A stretch of DNA of 6,235 nt from Acidimicrobiia bacterium. Its GTDB lineage: Bacteria; Actinomycetota; Acidimicrobiia; Acidimicrobiales; Acidimicrobilacustridaceae. The notes below the pieces were generated by a model that was not told the origin of the DNA, ran no database searches, and saw nothing but the letters and a program-made list of their open reading frames with translations. Both the position numbers and the translations under genes were made by a program. The stretch's first letter is position 1. Every line of letters starts with the position of its first letter. The stretch is from positions 1-6,235 of the forward strand of contig JAEMTX010000110.1 of assembly GCA_016462055.1 (NCBI GenBank), given 5' to 3'. Shown here in pieces: positions 1 to 6,235 of this stretch.

Positions 1-1445
1 TATCCAGGGAATGCACCGCTAACGAATAAGCGAGTTCCGCTGGCGTTGAACGCCGCGCCGACAGCTGGAGCCTCGTCGTAGGCCCCTGAATCGCCAAGCC
101 ACAGAACCGAGTCGGCGGTCGCCCCGGCGATGCTGGGAGCAACCAGTCCCGTCGACGTTTCGCCCTTGAACACCTGAGACTGCTGACTTCCGATGTCGAA
201 GTTGGCAAAAGGGATCTTGCTCGCTGGCGGTTTCAGTGTGACCGCGAACGCGACCGCCGCAACGACCACAGCACCCACGAGCGCCGAGCTCAACGCCAAA
301 CTGTCGGTCTTGAGCATCGTGCCGCGCCGAATGGGGTTCTCAACCAAATAATACGAAGCAAGCGCAATCGCGATCGTGACTGCCATGCGCAGTGCAAACA
401 GAATCGCTTGATTGTTGATACCGGTCCGCTCGGCATCGAGCCAAAGGAAAATTGGCCAGTGATAGAGATAGAGCCCGTAAGAGATCATGCCGGCCCAGCA
501 CAGAACCTTGATCGAGATCATCTTTGCGATCAGGCCGTTCCGGGTGACGGCAAAGATGATCGCCGTGGTCCCACACGCGTAGAGCGGGAACCCGCCTCGG
601 GCTAATCCCATGGAACTTTCTGGGACCGCATACCAGGCCCAGAACATCCCAACGATCGCGAGTCCACCAAGCGCATCGGTCCAGAGTGTTGACACTCCTC
701 GGTCTCGCCGGGTTTTTTGATCGACTGTCGAAGATTGTCGCCCGGACCACCACACCGCGAGTAGGCAACCAAGGAGCAACTCTGCCGCCCGAGTGTCGGT
801 GCCGTAATACACGCGGTCCACGTTGTTGCGCAGGACGACTTCGAGAATTACCGACGCGCCGGTCGCCATAACCAGAAGCGTTGTAAGCAACCGGCGGCCG
901 CCGACCTTCATCACGATCATGGCGAACAAGGGAAAGATCACATAGAACTGCTCTTCTATTGCTAGCGACCAGAAATGCTGGAGCGGACTCGGCGAAAGGA
1001 AGAGGTCGGCGTAGCTCTTGCCCCCCGTAAGGAAGCGCCAGTTGGCGACGTAACCGAGAGCAGCAAGCATGTCGCCGCGCAGGCTGTTCAATTGCTCGGC
1101 TGAACCGATCCTCCACCAGACGACGCCCACGAGCGCGATGGCGATAAGAGCAGCAGGCAAAAGTCGACGGAACCTGCGAGCCCAGAAACGACCGAGGTTG
1201 ATTCCCTCCGAACGATCCCACTCGCGCACGAGCAGGTTGGTGATGAGAAAGCCGGAGAGGGTGAAGAACGTGGAGACGCCAAGGAATCCACCCTTTGCCC
1301 ACGTGAAGCCCCCGTGGAAGAGCAGTACTCCGATGACTGCAAGTCCGCGCAGTCCATCGAGGCCCGGCAGATGGGGCATCGCATTCGACGGACGCTCCAG
1401 CACATTCGCTGCACTAGCTTCCCGACCAAGTGCTTTGTCAGCCAT
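1..1445 (-). CDS. Acyltransferase 3 (OafA/YrhL-like) membrane protein with C-terminal SGNH domain, 3' end cut by window
   Basis: Predicted inner-membrane O-acyltransferase that adds acetyl or other acyl groups to a surface polysaccharide or glycan. The reading frame is open from ATG at 1445 to the window edge (481 codons, no stop), so the C-terminus is missing. Acyltransferase-3 hallmarks are in the right order: PGLDGLR at residues 27-33, the conserved His in LLFHGG (H44), QHFWSLAIEEQFY around H157-E165, YYGTDTRA at 213-220, ISYGLYLYHWP around H329 and VENPIRRG near E369. Many hydrophobic segments lie between them. After a last membrane segment the chain enters a soluble part with VLWLGDSGAYDEAP, where GDS (451-453) looks like SGNH block I with the nucleophile Ser. 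Fused AT3-SGNH proteins are a known class, as in OafA. An in-frame stop at 1530-1532 limits the start. ATG 1445 is the first ATG, and ATG 1379, just before PHLPGLDG, is an alternative. Neither has a strong ribosome binding site. The acceptor is unknown, but the neighbours point to polysaccharide decoration. Confidence 0.93.
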   Translation of the reverse strand, partial: MADKALGREASAANVLERPSNAMPHLPGLDGLRGLAVIGVLLFHGGFTWAKGGFLGVSTFFTLSGFLITNLLVREWDRSEGINLGRFWARRFRRLLPAALIAIALVGVVWWRIGSAEQLNSLRGDMLAALGYVANWRFLTGGKSYADLFLSPSPLQHFWSLAIEEQFYVIFPLFAMIVMKVGGRRLLTTLLVMATGASVILEVVLRNNVDRVYYGTDTRAAELLLGCLLAVWWSGRQSSTVDQKTRRDRGVSTLWTDALGGLAIVGMFWAWYAVPESSMGLARGGFPLYACGTTAIIFAVTRNGLIAKMISIKVLCWAGMISYGLYLYHWPIFLWLDAERTGINNQAILFALRMAVTIAIALASYYLVENPIRRGTMLKTDSLALSSALVGAVVVAAVAFAVTLKPPASKIPFANFDIGSQQSQVFKGETSTGLVAPSIAGATADSVLWLGDSGAYDEAPAVGAAFNASGTRLFVSGAFPG

Positions 1446-1611
1446 CGCAACGTCCAGAGGAATTTTTGGAGTGCAGTAGATGCCTGCGCACTTCCCGGAA
1501 AACGCAACATAGCAGTGGACCCGGTGTGATCATGTTCAGTCCTCCGGGCGGCCTTCATCTCGCCGATGCGTATCGCACCAGCGTTTGCTACACGAGAAGT
1601 ACGCTTGGAGA
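1446..1611. promoter_or_regulatory. Divergent intergenic spacer, presumed to hold promoters
   Basis: About 166 bases separate the minus-strand acyltransferase start from the plus-strand glycosyltransferase start, so promoters for both genes should lie here or in the extreme 5' ends of the genes. I could not pick out convincing -35/-10 pairs, an operator or a strong hairpin. The role comes only from gene orientation. If the glycosyltransferase starts at the TTG at 1585, the spacer is 27 bases shorter. Confidence 0.35.
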
Positions 1612-2325
1612 GTGAGCGCGCCGCAGGAACCACACGCGAATCCCCACATCTCGGTGGTAGTCGCCGCTTACAACGAAGAAGACACCATCGGCGCCGTGCT
1701 CGATGCACTCGGCGAACTCGACCTCGATATGGAAGTCATCGTCGTAAACGATGGTTCCACGGATCGAACCGCTGCAATCATCGAGTCACGAACCGGTCCG
1801 CGTCTCCAGCTCATCTCCAAGCCAAACGGCGGCAAGGGCACAGCATTGCGCGCCGGATTCGAGGCTGCATCGGGCTCCATCATCGTGATTCAAGATGCCG
1901 ATGTTGAACTCTCCCCGGCCCGAATCCCCGATCTCATCGCTCCGATTCTCGCCGGCGATGCCGATGTCGTTTTTGGTTCCCGATTCCTCGAACCCGTGCC
2001 AGGACTCGGTTGGGAACGTCGCCTTGCAAACTGGTTTCTCACGATGCTTTCGAATATCTCGTTCCACACGAAATTGACCGATATGGAAACGGCCCACAAG
2101 GCCATCCGCGGAACGTACGTGCAACAGTTCACGCTCGAAGCCACCCGCTTCGACGTCGAGGTGGAACTGACCGCCAAGCTCTCGCGACTCGGAGCCCGAA
2201 TTATCGAGATCCCCAGCCCCTACACGCCACGTACGGTTGCAGAGGGCAAGAAGATCGGTTTCGGCGACGGCATTCACGCAGTGCAGGCAATCCTTCGCTG
2301 GCGTCGCTGGCGACCACAGACCTGA
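1612..2325 (+). CDS. Family 2 glycosyltransferase, DPM1-like (polyprenyl-phosphate sugar synthase type)
   Basis: Soluble GT-A fold glycosyltransferase of 237 residues, expected to move a sugar from a nucleotide donor to a polyprenyl phosphate or a related acceptor on the cytoplasmic side. Numbering from GTG 1612, motifs are SVVVAAYNEE ending at residue 23, VVNDGSTDRT with NDGSTD at 46-51, NGGKGTALRAG at 72-82, the metal-binding DAD at 95-97 and GSRF shortly after. LTDMETAHKA around 155-164 and RTVAEGKKIG at 207-216 follow. The last two blocks are typical of the DPM1-like branch, in which D-x-E and the EGKKI segment are conserved. There is no C-terminal membrane anchor, so this is the short soluble form. 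The start is uncertain: GTG 1612 gives the usual short leader before the first strand, but its GGAG is too close to be a good ribosome site. TTG 1585 is in frame and adds nine residues. The gene faces the dehydrogenase tail to tail across 21 bases. Sugar and acceptor cannot be read from the sequence. Confidence 0.9.
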   Translation: MSAPQEPHANPHISVVVAAYNEEDTIGAVLDALGELDLDMEVIVVNDGSTDRTAAIIESRTGPRLQLISKPNGGKGTALRAGFEAASGSIIVIQDADVELSPARIPDLIAPILAGDADVVFGSRFLEPVPGLGWERRLANWFLTMLSNISFHTKLTDMETAHKAIRGTYVQQFTLEATRFDVEVELTAKLSRLGARIIEIPSPYTPRTVAEGKKIGFGDGIHAVQAILRWRRWRPQT

Positions 2326-2346
2326 TCGACCAGACGCAATCGTTGG

Positions 2347-3663
2347 TTAGAGGCGCTCGATCTGTTCGTTCGTCGGCACGCCGCCGGCATTGACCGCGTC
2401 GAAAATATGTGCGCCGCTCTCGATCCATCTGCCAATCGGCCACGAGAGGTGCTTCACGAGAACAAGAACGACGTCATAGTCATTTGGATTGATCGCGTCG
2501 GGATTGATCGACTGACGTTCGCGCCCCGAGATGGTGATCGATGGAACCATTGGGTCTGCGTAGTCAACGATCGCTCCTTCCGCCTCGAGGAGTTTGATGA
2601 CCTGCACGGCGCGAGAGTTCCGAGTGTCGGACACACCCTCTTTAAACGCCACTCCGAGTGCGAGAACCTTTGCCCCGTTCAGTGTCTTTTCACGTCGATT
2701 CAAAAAGCGCGAGACCCGCAGGCAGACGTAATCGGCCATACCGAGATTTGTGTCGGCGGCCAACTCGATGAACTTGGTTTGGAAGTCGTAGGCCCGCGCT
2801 TTCCACGAGAGGTAATAGGGGTCGACTGGAATGCAGTGGCCACCAGGCCCGATGCCGGGCCAGAACGCTTGAAAACCAAAGGGCTTTGTGGAGGCCGCCG
2901 AAATTACTTCCCAGAGATCGATTCCCATCTTTTCCGAGAGCACCGCTAACTCGTTCACAAGCGCAATGTTCACGGCGCGATAGGTGTTTTCAAGAAGCTT
3001 GGTCATCTCGGCCGCGTCGGGCGAACTCACACACGTCACCAACCCGGGTTCGTCCATCACGGCTTCAAGCAACGCTCGTGCGCACTGCGTGCTTTGTTCG
3101 TTGACGCCTCCCACGACCTTGGGGGTATTGCGAACAGTGAAACGCACGTTGCCGGGATCGACACGCTCGGGCGAAAACGCGAGCATGAAATCGATACCCG
3201 ACCGAAGCCCCGTCTCTTCGAGGATCGGTTGCATGATCTGCGTCGTCGTTCCCGGGGAAGTCGTCGACTGAAGGATGACCAGCATCCCCGGCCGAAGTAT
3301 GGACGCCACCGACGCTGCCGCAGACTGGATGAATGAAAGATCCGGAGTCTTCTGGTCGTCGTGCGGAGTCGGAACGCAAACGAAGACGACATCGACGGTC
3401 GACAGGTCGGCCAGATCTGAGGTCGCAAGCATCTTTCCCGAATTAACGACAGCAGCTATGCGAGCCGACTCGATGTCCTCGATGTGACTGTGTCCGGCGC
3501 TAAGGCCCTGGATCCGAGGCTCATTGAGGTCGAAGCCCACCGCTCGAAATCCAGTTTCCGCGTAGCCCACCACCAACGGCAGACCGACGTAACCGAGACC
3601 CACCACACCGACCGACAACGTCCGTTCCGAAACAGCTGCTTCAAATTCTGTAGTTGTTTTCAT
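2347..3663 (-). CDS. UDP-sugar 6-dehydrogenase (UDP-GlcNAc/ManNAc dehydrogenase-like)
   Basis: NAD-dependent nucleotide-sugar dehydrogenase of 438 residues, a normal length for the UDP-glucose/GDP-mannose dehydrogenase family. It oxidises the C6 hydroxyl of a UDP-sugar to a carboxylate in two steps. The N-terminal Rossmann domain has GLGYVG (22-27) and an acidic residue ending the second strand (D45). VPTP (97-100) and STTSPGTT (133-140) follow, then AFSPERVDPGN (162-172). The central domain has EMTKLLENTYRAVN with K222 and N226. The catalytic Cys is C277 in GPGGHCIPVDPYY. The C-terminal domain has FKEGVSDTRNSRA (340-352). The wording around FGFQAFWPG and HCIPVDPYYLSWKAR resembles WbpA/WecC-type enzymes acting on UDP-N-acetylhexosamines more than Ugd, but substrate choice is inference. 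Start ATG 3663 overlaps the epimerase stop in ATGA, with a weak GGTGG 4 bases upstream, so expression is probably coupled. The stop is TAA at 2347-2349. Confidence 0.95.
   Translation of the reverse strand: MKTTTEFEAAVSERTLSVGVVGLGYVGLPLVVGYAETGFRAVGFDLNEPRIQGLSAGHSHIEDIESARIAAVVNSGKMLATSDLADLSTVDVVFVCVPTPHDDQKTPDLSFIQSAAASVASILRPGMLVILQSTTSPGTTTQIMQPILEETGLRSGIDFMLAFSPERVDPGNVRFTVRNTPKVVGGVNEQSTQCARALLEAVMDEPGLVTCVSSPDAAEMTKLLENTYRAVNIALVNELAVLSEKMGIDLWEVISAASTKPFGFQAFWPGIGPGGHCIPVDPYYLSWKARAYDFQTKFIELAADTNLGMADYVCLRVSRFLNRREKTLNGAKVLALGVAFKEGVSDTRNSRAVQVIKLLEAEGAIVDYADPMVPSITISGRERQSINPDAINPNDYDVVLVLVKHLSWPIGRWIESGAHIFDAVNAGGVPTNEQIERL
3660..3663 (-). other. ATGA start/stop overlap coupling epimerase and dehydrogenase
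   Basis: On the minus strand the four bases read ATGA: ATG begins the dehydrogenase and TGA ends the epimerase. Such overlaps are usual in bacterial operons and suggest one transcript with translational coupling, which fits two enzymes of the same sugar-nucleotide pathway. Confidence 0.85.
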
Positions 3664-4643
3664 TGCGCCACCATCAGAGTCTCGTTGTTATCACGCCACC
3701 AATCGACCGTGATGGGAAGACCTTCGTCTATTGACACCTCGGGAGCCCAGCCGAGAATGTTCGCGGCCTTGCTCACGTCGGGCACACGTCGTATGGGATC
3801 CTCGAATCCGGGACCATACGCTTCGTCGTAAGAGATATGTGAAATCTTGCTCGATGACCCCGCTGCGCGGCAGATGCGTTCCGCGAGTTCGTTGATCGAA
3901 ATCTCAATCGAGGTTCCGACGTTGAAGGCCTGCCCAAGAGCTTCATCAAGCGTTCCTGCAAGATAGGTACCGCGAATGGTGTCGCTGACAAATCCGAAAC
4001 ATCGCGTTTGATTCCCATCGCCATGAATGACAATCGGATCGTCGGCGAGAGCCTGTGCCGTCATGCTGGCAACGACCGATCCGTAACCGTTCTGGTGGAG
4101 TCGGGGCCCGTAGGTATTGAAATATCGAACAATCGACATGCGCAGACCTCGCTCCGCTGCATAGGCGAACGCGAGATGCTCATCGAGTGCTTTTGAGGTG
4201 CTGTACGACCACCGGGAGACGTGGGTTGGCCCGATAACGCGGTCATCGTCTTCACTCATCGGGAACTTCAGTGCTTTGCCGTAGATCTCAGAGGTTGATG
4301 CCAGCAGGACTCGAGTGTCGTGTCGAACACAAGCCTCGAGAACACTCTCGGTCCCGTCGACATTGGTGCGTATCGACCGGAGCGGGGCTTCGATGATATT
4401 TCGCACGCCCACAGCAGCGGCGAGATGGAAAACCAAATCGGCGCCTCCGACGACCCGCGACACGAGATCGACATCGAGAATCGAGCCCTCGTGGAATTCG
4501 ATCGATCCTTCGAGATGGGCAAGGTTCGATGCCCGACCGGTCGAGAGATCGTCGATGACTTTCACCTCATGACCTTCAGCGAGCAGGAGGTCAACCAAAT
4601 TCGAGCCGATGAAGCCGGCACCGCCAGTCACGAGGATTTGCAC
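3660..4643 (-). CDS. NAD-dependent sugar-nucleotide epimerase/dehydratase (extended SDR)
   Basis: Extended short-chain dehydrogenase/reductase of 327 residues that should act on a nucleotide-activated sugar with bound NAD, as a C4 epimerase, 4,6-dehydratase or decarboxylase. From GTG 4643 the chain begins QILVTGGAGFIG, with the nucleotide-binding GGAGFIG at 7-13, an acidic pair (D31, D32) after strand two and HLAAAVGV near 73-80. The active site has STSEIYG (116-122) and the catalytic pair Y147/K151 in YSTSK. RYFNTYGPR (173-181) and GDGNQTRCF (208-216) are substrate-domain motifs shared with UDP-glucuronate decarboxylases and UDP-hexose 4-epimerases, so the exact reaction is open. The frame stays open further upstream (ATGs at 4673 and 4679, and beyond), but GTG 4643 places the start where the family begins and avoids running into the divergent gene. 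It is the first gene of a two-gene operon with the dehydrogenase. Confidence 0.93.
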   Translation of the reverse strand: MQILVTGGAGFIGSNLVDLLLAEGHEVKVIDDLSTGRASNLAHLEGSIEFHEGSILDVDLVSRVVGGADLVFHLAAAVGVRNIIEAPLRSIRTNVDGTESVLEACVRHDTRVLLASTSEIYGKALKFPMSEDDDRVIGPTHVSRWSYSTSKALDEHLAFAYAAERGLRMSIVRYFNTYGPRLHQNGYGSVVASMTAQALADDPIVIHGDGNQTRCFGFVSDTIRGTYLAGTLDEALGQAFNVGTSIEISINELAERICRAAGSSSKISHISYDEAYGPGFEDPIRRVPDVSKAANILGWAPEVSIDEGLPITVDWWRDNNETLMVAQ

Positions 4644-4800
4644 AAACCCAACAGTAGCGAAGGTTGCGGCCATCGCCATTCGTGCTCGGCAATCACGCGA
4701 ACGACCGTGCTTACTCACAGATACGCAAGCGTTTCTCGTTCTGTCGGGACCAACTGCCGCCGCCTTCCACCGTGGCTGGCTCACAGTAGGATCCCCGACG
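4644..4800. promoter_or_regulatory. Divergent intergenic spacer between epimerase operon and GT-C gene
   Basis: About 157 bases lie between the epimerase GTG and the ATG of the membrane glycosyltransferase, which are transcribed away from each other. Promoters for the minus-strand sugar-nucleotide operon and the plus-strand gene should be here. I did not find a clear -35/-10 pair, operator repeat or riboswitch. Open frames cross the spacer on both strands, but these extensions lack family homology and good start signals. Confidence 0.35.
4788..4791 (+). promoter_or_regulatory. Ribosome binding site (AGGA) for the GT-C glycosyltransferase
   Basis: AGGA ends 9 bases before ATG 4801, within the usual spacing range. 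It decides the start: the same frame is open back to an ATG at 4609, but that one lies inside the oppositely oriented epimerase gene and would add 64 residues with no family resemblance before the first membrane segment. Confidence 0.6.
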
Positions 4801-6234
4801 ATGCCAGCGTCATCCCGACCCACTCGACGGTTCCTGACGGTTCTGGCGCTGATCTGTTTTCTCGGCGCATCGATCCGCGTTTCGTATGTCGTGTTTTTCA
4901 AACCCGCTGTTTCGCCGTGCGCTGCAACGCAACTCGAGAGAAACTCCGTCTTCGAATCCGTTAGAACGACCTACTTCATAGGACGTGCCCCCGAAAACAT
5001 TTGCGGCGATGCTCTCGTCTACCACGACGGCGCGAATCTGCTCGCCAAAGGCGAGGGCTTCATCTCCCCGATCCGCTTCATCTACACCGATGGTGTGAGG
5101 TTCAACTCCGCAGACCATCCGCCGCTGTACATGCTCTACCTCGCGGGGTTCTCTGTCGTCGGTCTCGACGGTGTCTTGGCCCATCAATTAGCGAGCTGTT
5201 TTCTCGGCGTCGTCTCCATCGCCATCATCGGATTACTGGGTCGACGCCTCGCAAACGAAAGAGCTGGTCTCATCGCGGCATTCCTCGCCAGCATTTACGT
5301 TTACATCTGGATCAACGATGCCTTGGTGATGTCAGAAACAATCGCCATCACTGCCACAGCGGCACTTCTCCTACTCACCTATCGGTACGTTTCCGACTCC
5401 TCTCGTCGGAACCTTGTATTCCTCGGGCTCATCGCCGGAGTGACCGTGATGACACGCGCCGAACTACTGCTCTTCATCCCCTTGGTGATGCCGTTTATCG
5501 CGTGGCGGGTTTCGCACGCGTGGCGGCCCTTCCTCCTGCGACTCCTCGCAATTGGAGCGCTCGCCGGAGCGGTGATGGCCCCATGGGTCATCCGAAACCT
5601 CACGACATTCGAAAAGCCGGTGACATTGTCGACCGGGGTTGGAATCACCCTGACCTACACGAACTGCGACGCGACCTATTACGGGGACCTTCTCGGTTAC
5701 TGGAACTTCCCATGCATCGCTCCCGTGCCAAACGAGGCCGATCAATCGCTCGACGAGGCCCTCTTGCGCAAGCGGGGTATCGACTACATCACTTCCCATA
5801 AGAGCCGGATTCCCGTTGTCGTTATGGCGAGGGTAGGCCGGCAGTGGGGCCTCTATCGACCAATGCAACACGTCGAAAAGGACGTTTACGATGACCGTCC
5901 GGCAGCCCTCAGCCGGATCGGCTTGGCCCAGTACTACGCATTCATGGCACTGGCGACCGGCGGCGCTGTGGTTCTGTATCGCCGGAAAGTCTGGCTGTGG
6001 CCGCTTCTCTCCATGTTCGTGATTGTGACAATCACTGCGGCAACCTCCTACGGCACAACGCGGTTCCGGACACCTGCAGAAGTGAGCACCGTCGTCCTCG
6101 CCGGTATCGCCATTGACGTCATCGTGAACCGCTGGCGACGCCGGACCGCGGTCGGCCCCGCCCCCGAACCTGGAATTCCTCCCGCCCAGAATTCGGAAAT
6201 GACTTCGGCGAATCCTTCTTCACCATCGCTATGA
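4801..6234 (+). CDS. GT-C membrane glycosyltransferase, family 39 (PMT/ArnT-like) type
   Basis: Multi-span membrane protein of 477 residues, expected to transfer a sugar from a polyprenyl-phosphate donor to a glycan or protein on the outer face of the cytoplasmic membrane. The first membrane segment is about residues 11-33. It is followed by an outer loop with GDALVYHDGANLLAKGEG (69-86); acidic residues such as D70 and D76 are candidates for the catalytic and metal role this loop plays in GT-C enzymes. ADHPPLYMLYL (from 104) matches the HPPLY motif of the family. Further hydrophobic segments lie near 125-146, 155-172, 180-194, 205-236 and 244-262, then APWVIRN ending at 266. An outer region follows with C289 and C305, which could form a disulfide. 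Later segments are near 378-393, 398-415 and 426-441, with RFRTPAE at 421-427. The Pro/Ser-rich tail from about 443 is probably cytoplasmic and disordered. Acceptor and sugar are unknown. It could work with the DPM1-like gene in this window. The stop is TGA at 6232-6234. Confidence 0.88.
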   Translation: MPASSRPTRRFLTVLALICFLGASIRVSYVVFFKPAVSPCAATQLERNSVFESVRTTYFIGRAPENICGDALVYHDGANLLAKGEGFISPIRFIYTDGVRFNSADHPPLYMLYLAGFSVVGLDGVLAHQLASCFLGVVSIAIIGLLGRRLANERAGLIAAFLASIYVYIWINDALVMSETIAITATAALLLLTYRYVSDSSRRNLVFLGLIAGVTVMTRAELLLFIPLVMPFIAWRVSHAWRPFLLRLLAIGALAGAVMAPWVIRNLTTFEKPVTLSTGVGITLTYTNCDATYYGDLLGYWNFPCIAPVPNEADQSLDEALLRKRGIDYITSHKSRIPVVVMARVGRQWGLYRPMQHVEKDVYDDRPAALSRIGLAQYYAFMALATGGAVVLYRRKVWLWPLLSMFVIVTITAATSYGTTRFRTPAEVSTVVLAGIAIDVIVNRWRRRTAVGPAPEPGIPPAQNSEMTSANPSSPSL

Positions 6235-6235
6235 G
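6231..6235 (+). other. Possible start codon of a following gene overlapping the GT-C stop
   Basis: The last bases read ATGAG, so an ATG at 6231-6233 overlaps the TGA stop at 6232-6234 in the same ATGA form seen at 3660-3663. It could begin a co-translated downstream gene, but only one codon and two bases are visible, and there is no good ribosome binding site before it. Confidence 0.25.

Noticed and set aside
340..1302. 320-codon minus-strand open frame rich in Arg, His and Ser
   Set aside because: It is a different frame of the acyltransferase gene. The acyltransferase frame carries all the expected family motifs, while this one has no recognisable domain and a composition typical of a shadow frame.
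1088..1708. 206-codon minus-strand open frame crossing the 1446-1611 spacer
   Set aside because: It overlaps both the acyltransferase and the GT2 gene in other frames, is Arg/Ser-rich without a domain, and is best explained as a shadow.
2330..2346. Small hairpin between the convergent GT2 and dehydrogenase genes (CCA-G-ACG, loop CAAT, CGT-TGG)
   Set aside because: The stem is only six pairs with a bulged G and no T-run follows on either strand, so a terminator call is not supported, although the position between two converging genes is suggestive.
4609..4800. 64-residue N-terminal extension of the GT-C gene from an ATG at 4609
   Set aside because: The ATG lies inside the oppositely oriented epimerase gene and the added residues have no family resemblance. 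ATG 4801 has an AGGA at good spacing and leads directly into the first membrane segment.
4644..4901. 86-residue N-terminal extension of the epimerase from an ATG at 4901
   Set aside because: It would overlap the start of the divergent GT-C gene. The family's N-terminal strand and GGAGFIG motif begin right after GTG 4643.
5001..5801. 266-codon plus-strand open frame inside the GT-C gene
   Set aside because: Arg/His-rich composition and complete overlap with the motif-bearing GT-C frame mark it as a shadow.

Overview
This window looks like part of a cell-surface polysaccharide (exopolysaccharide, capsule or O-antigen-like) biosynthesis locus from a moderately high-GC bacterium. Five protein-coding genes fill almost all of it. 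I see no RNA gene, insertion sequence, CRISPR array or integrase. A GTG-started epimerase, a probable GTG-started glycosyltransferase, the style of the fused acyltransferase-SGNH protein and the cysteine-bearing GT-C glycosyltransferase all suggest an actinobacterium, perhaps near Acidimicrobiia. That placement is an impression from protein style, not a database result.

Layout from left to right: (1) positions 1-1445, minus strand, an acyltransferase-3 membrane protein with the beginning of an SGNH domain, cut by the left edge. (2) 1446-1611, a short spacer between two genes transcribed away from each other. (3) about 1612-2325, plus strand, a family 2 glycosyltransferase of the polyprenyl-phosphate sugar synthase (DPM1-like) type. 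(4) 2347-3663, minus strand, a UDP-sugar 6-dehydrogenase most like UDP-N-acetyl-hexosamine dehydrogenases. (5) 3660-4643, minus strand, an extended-SDR sugar-nucleotide epimerase/dehydratase whose stop overlaps the dehydrogenase start by 4 bases. (6) 4644-4800, a second spacer between divergent genes. (7) 4801-6234, plus strand, a multi-span GT-C (family 39 type) glycosyltransferase whose stop codon overlaps a possible next ATG at the right edge.

A coherent reading is as follows. The epimerase and dehydrogenase form one operon that makes an activated sugar, probably a UDP-linked uronic acid. The DPM1-like enzyme loads a sugar on a lipid carrier on the cytoplasmic face. The GT-C enzyme uses a lipid-linked sugar on the outer face of the membrane, and the acyltransferase decorates the product with acyl groups. 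Family assignments are well supported by motifs. The exact sugars and the pathway linking the genes are inference. I found nothing that justifies claiming a new biological system; the points worth a second look are details of these families and their arrangement.
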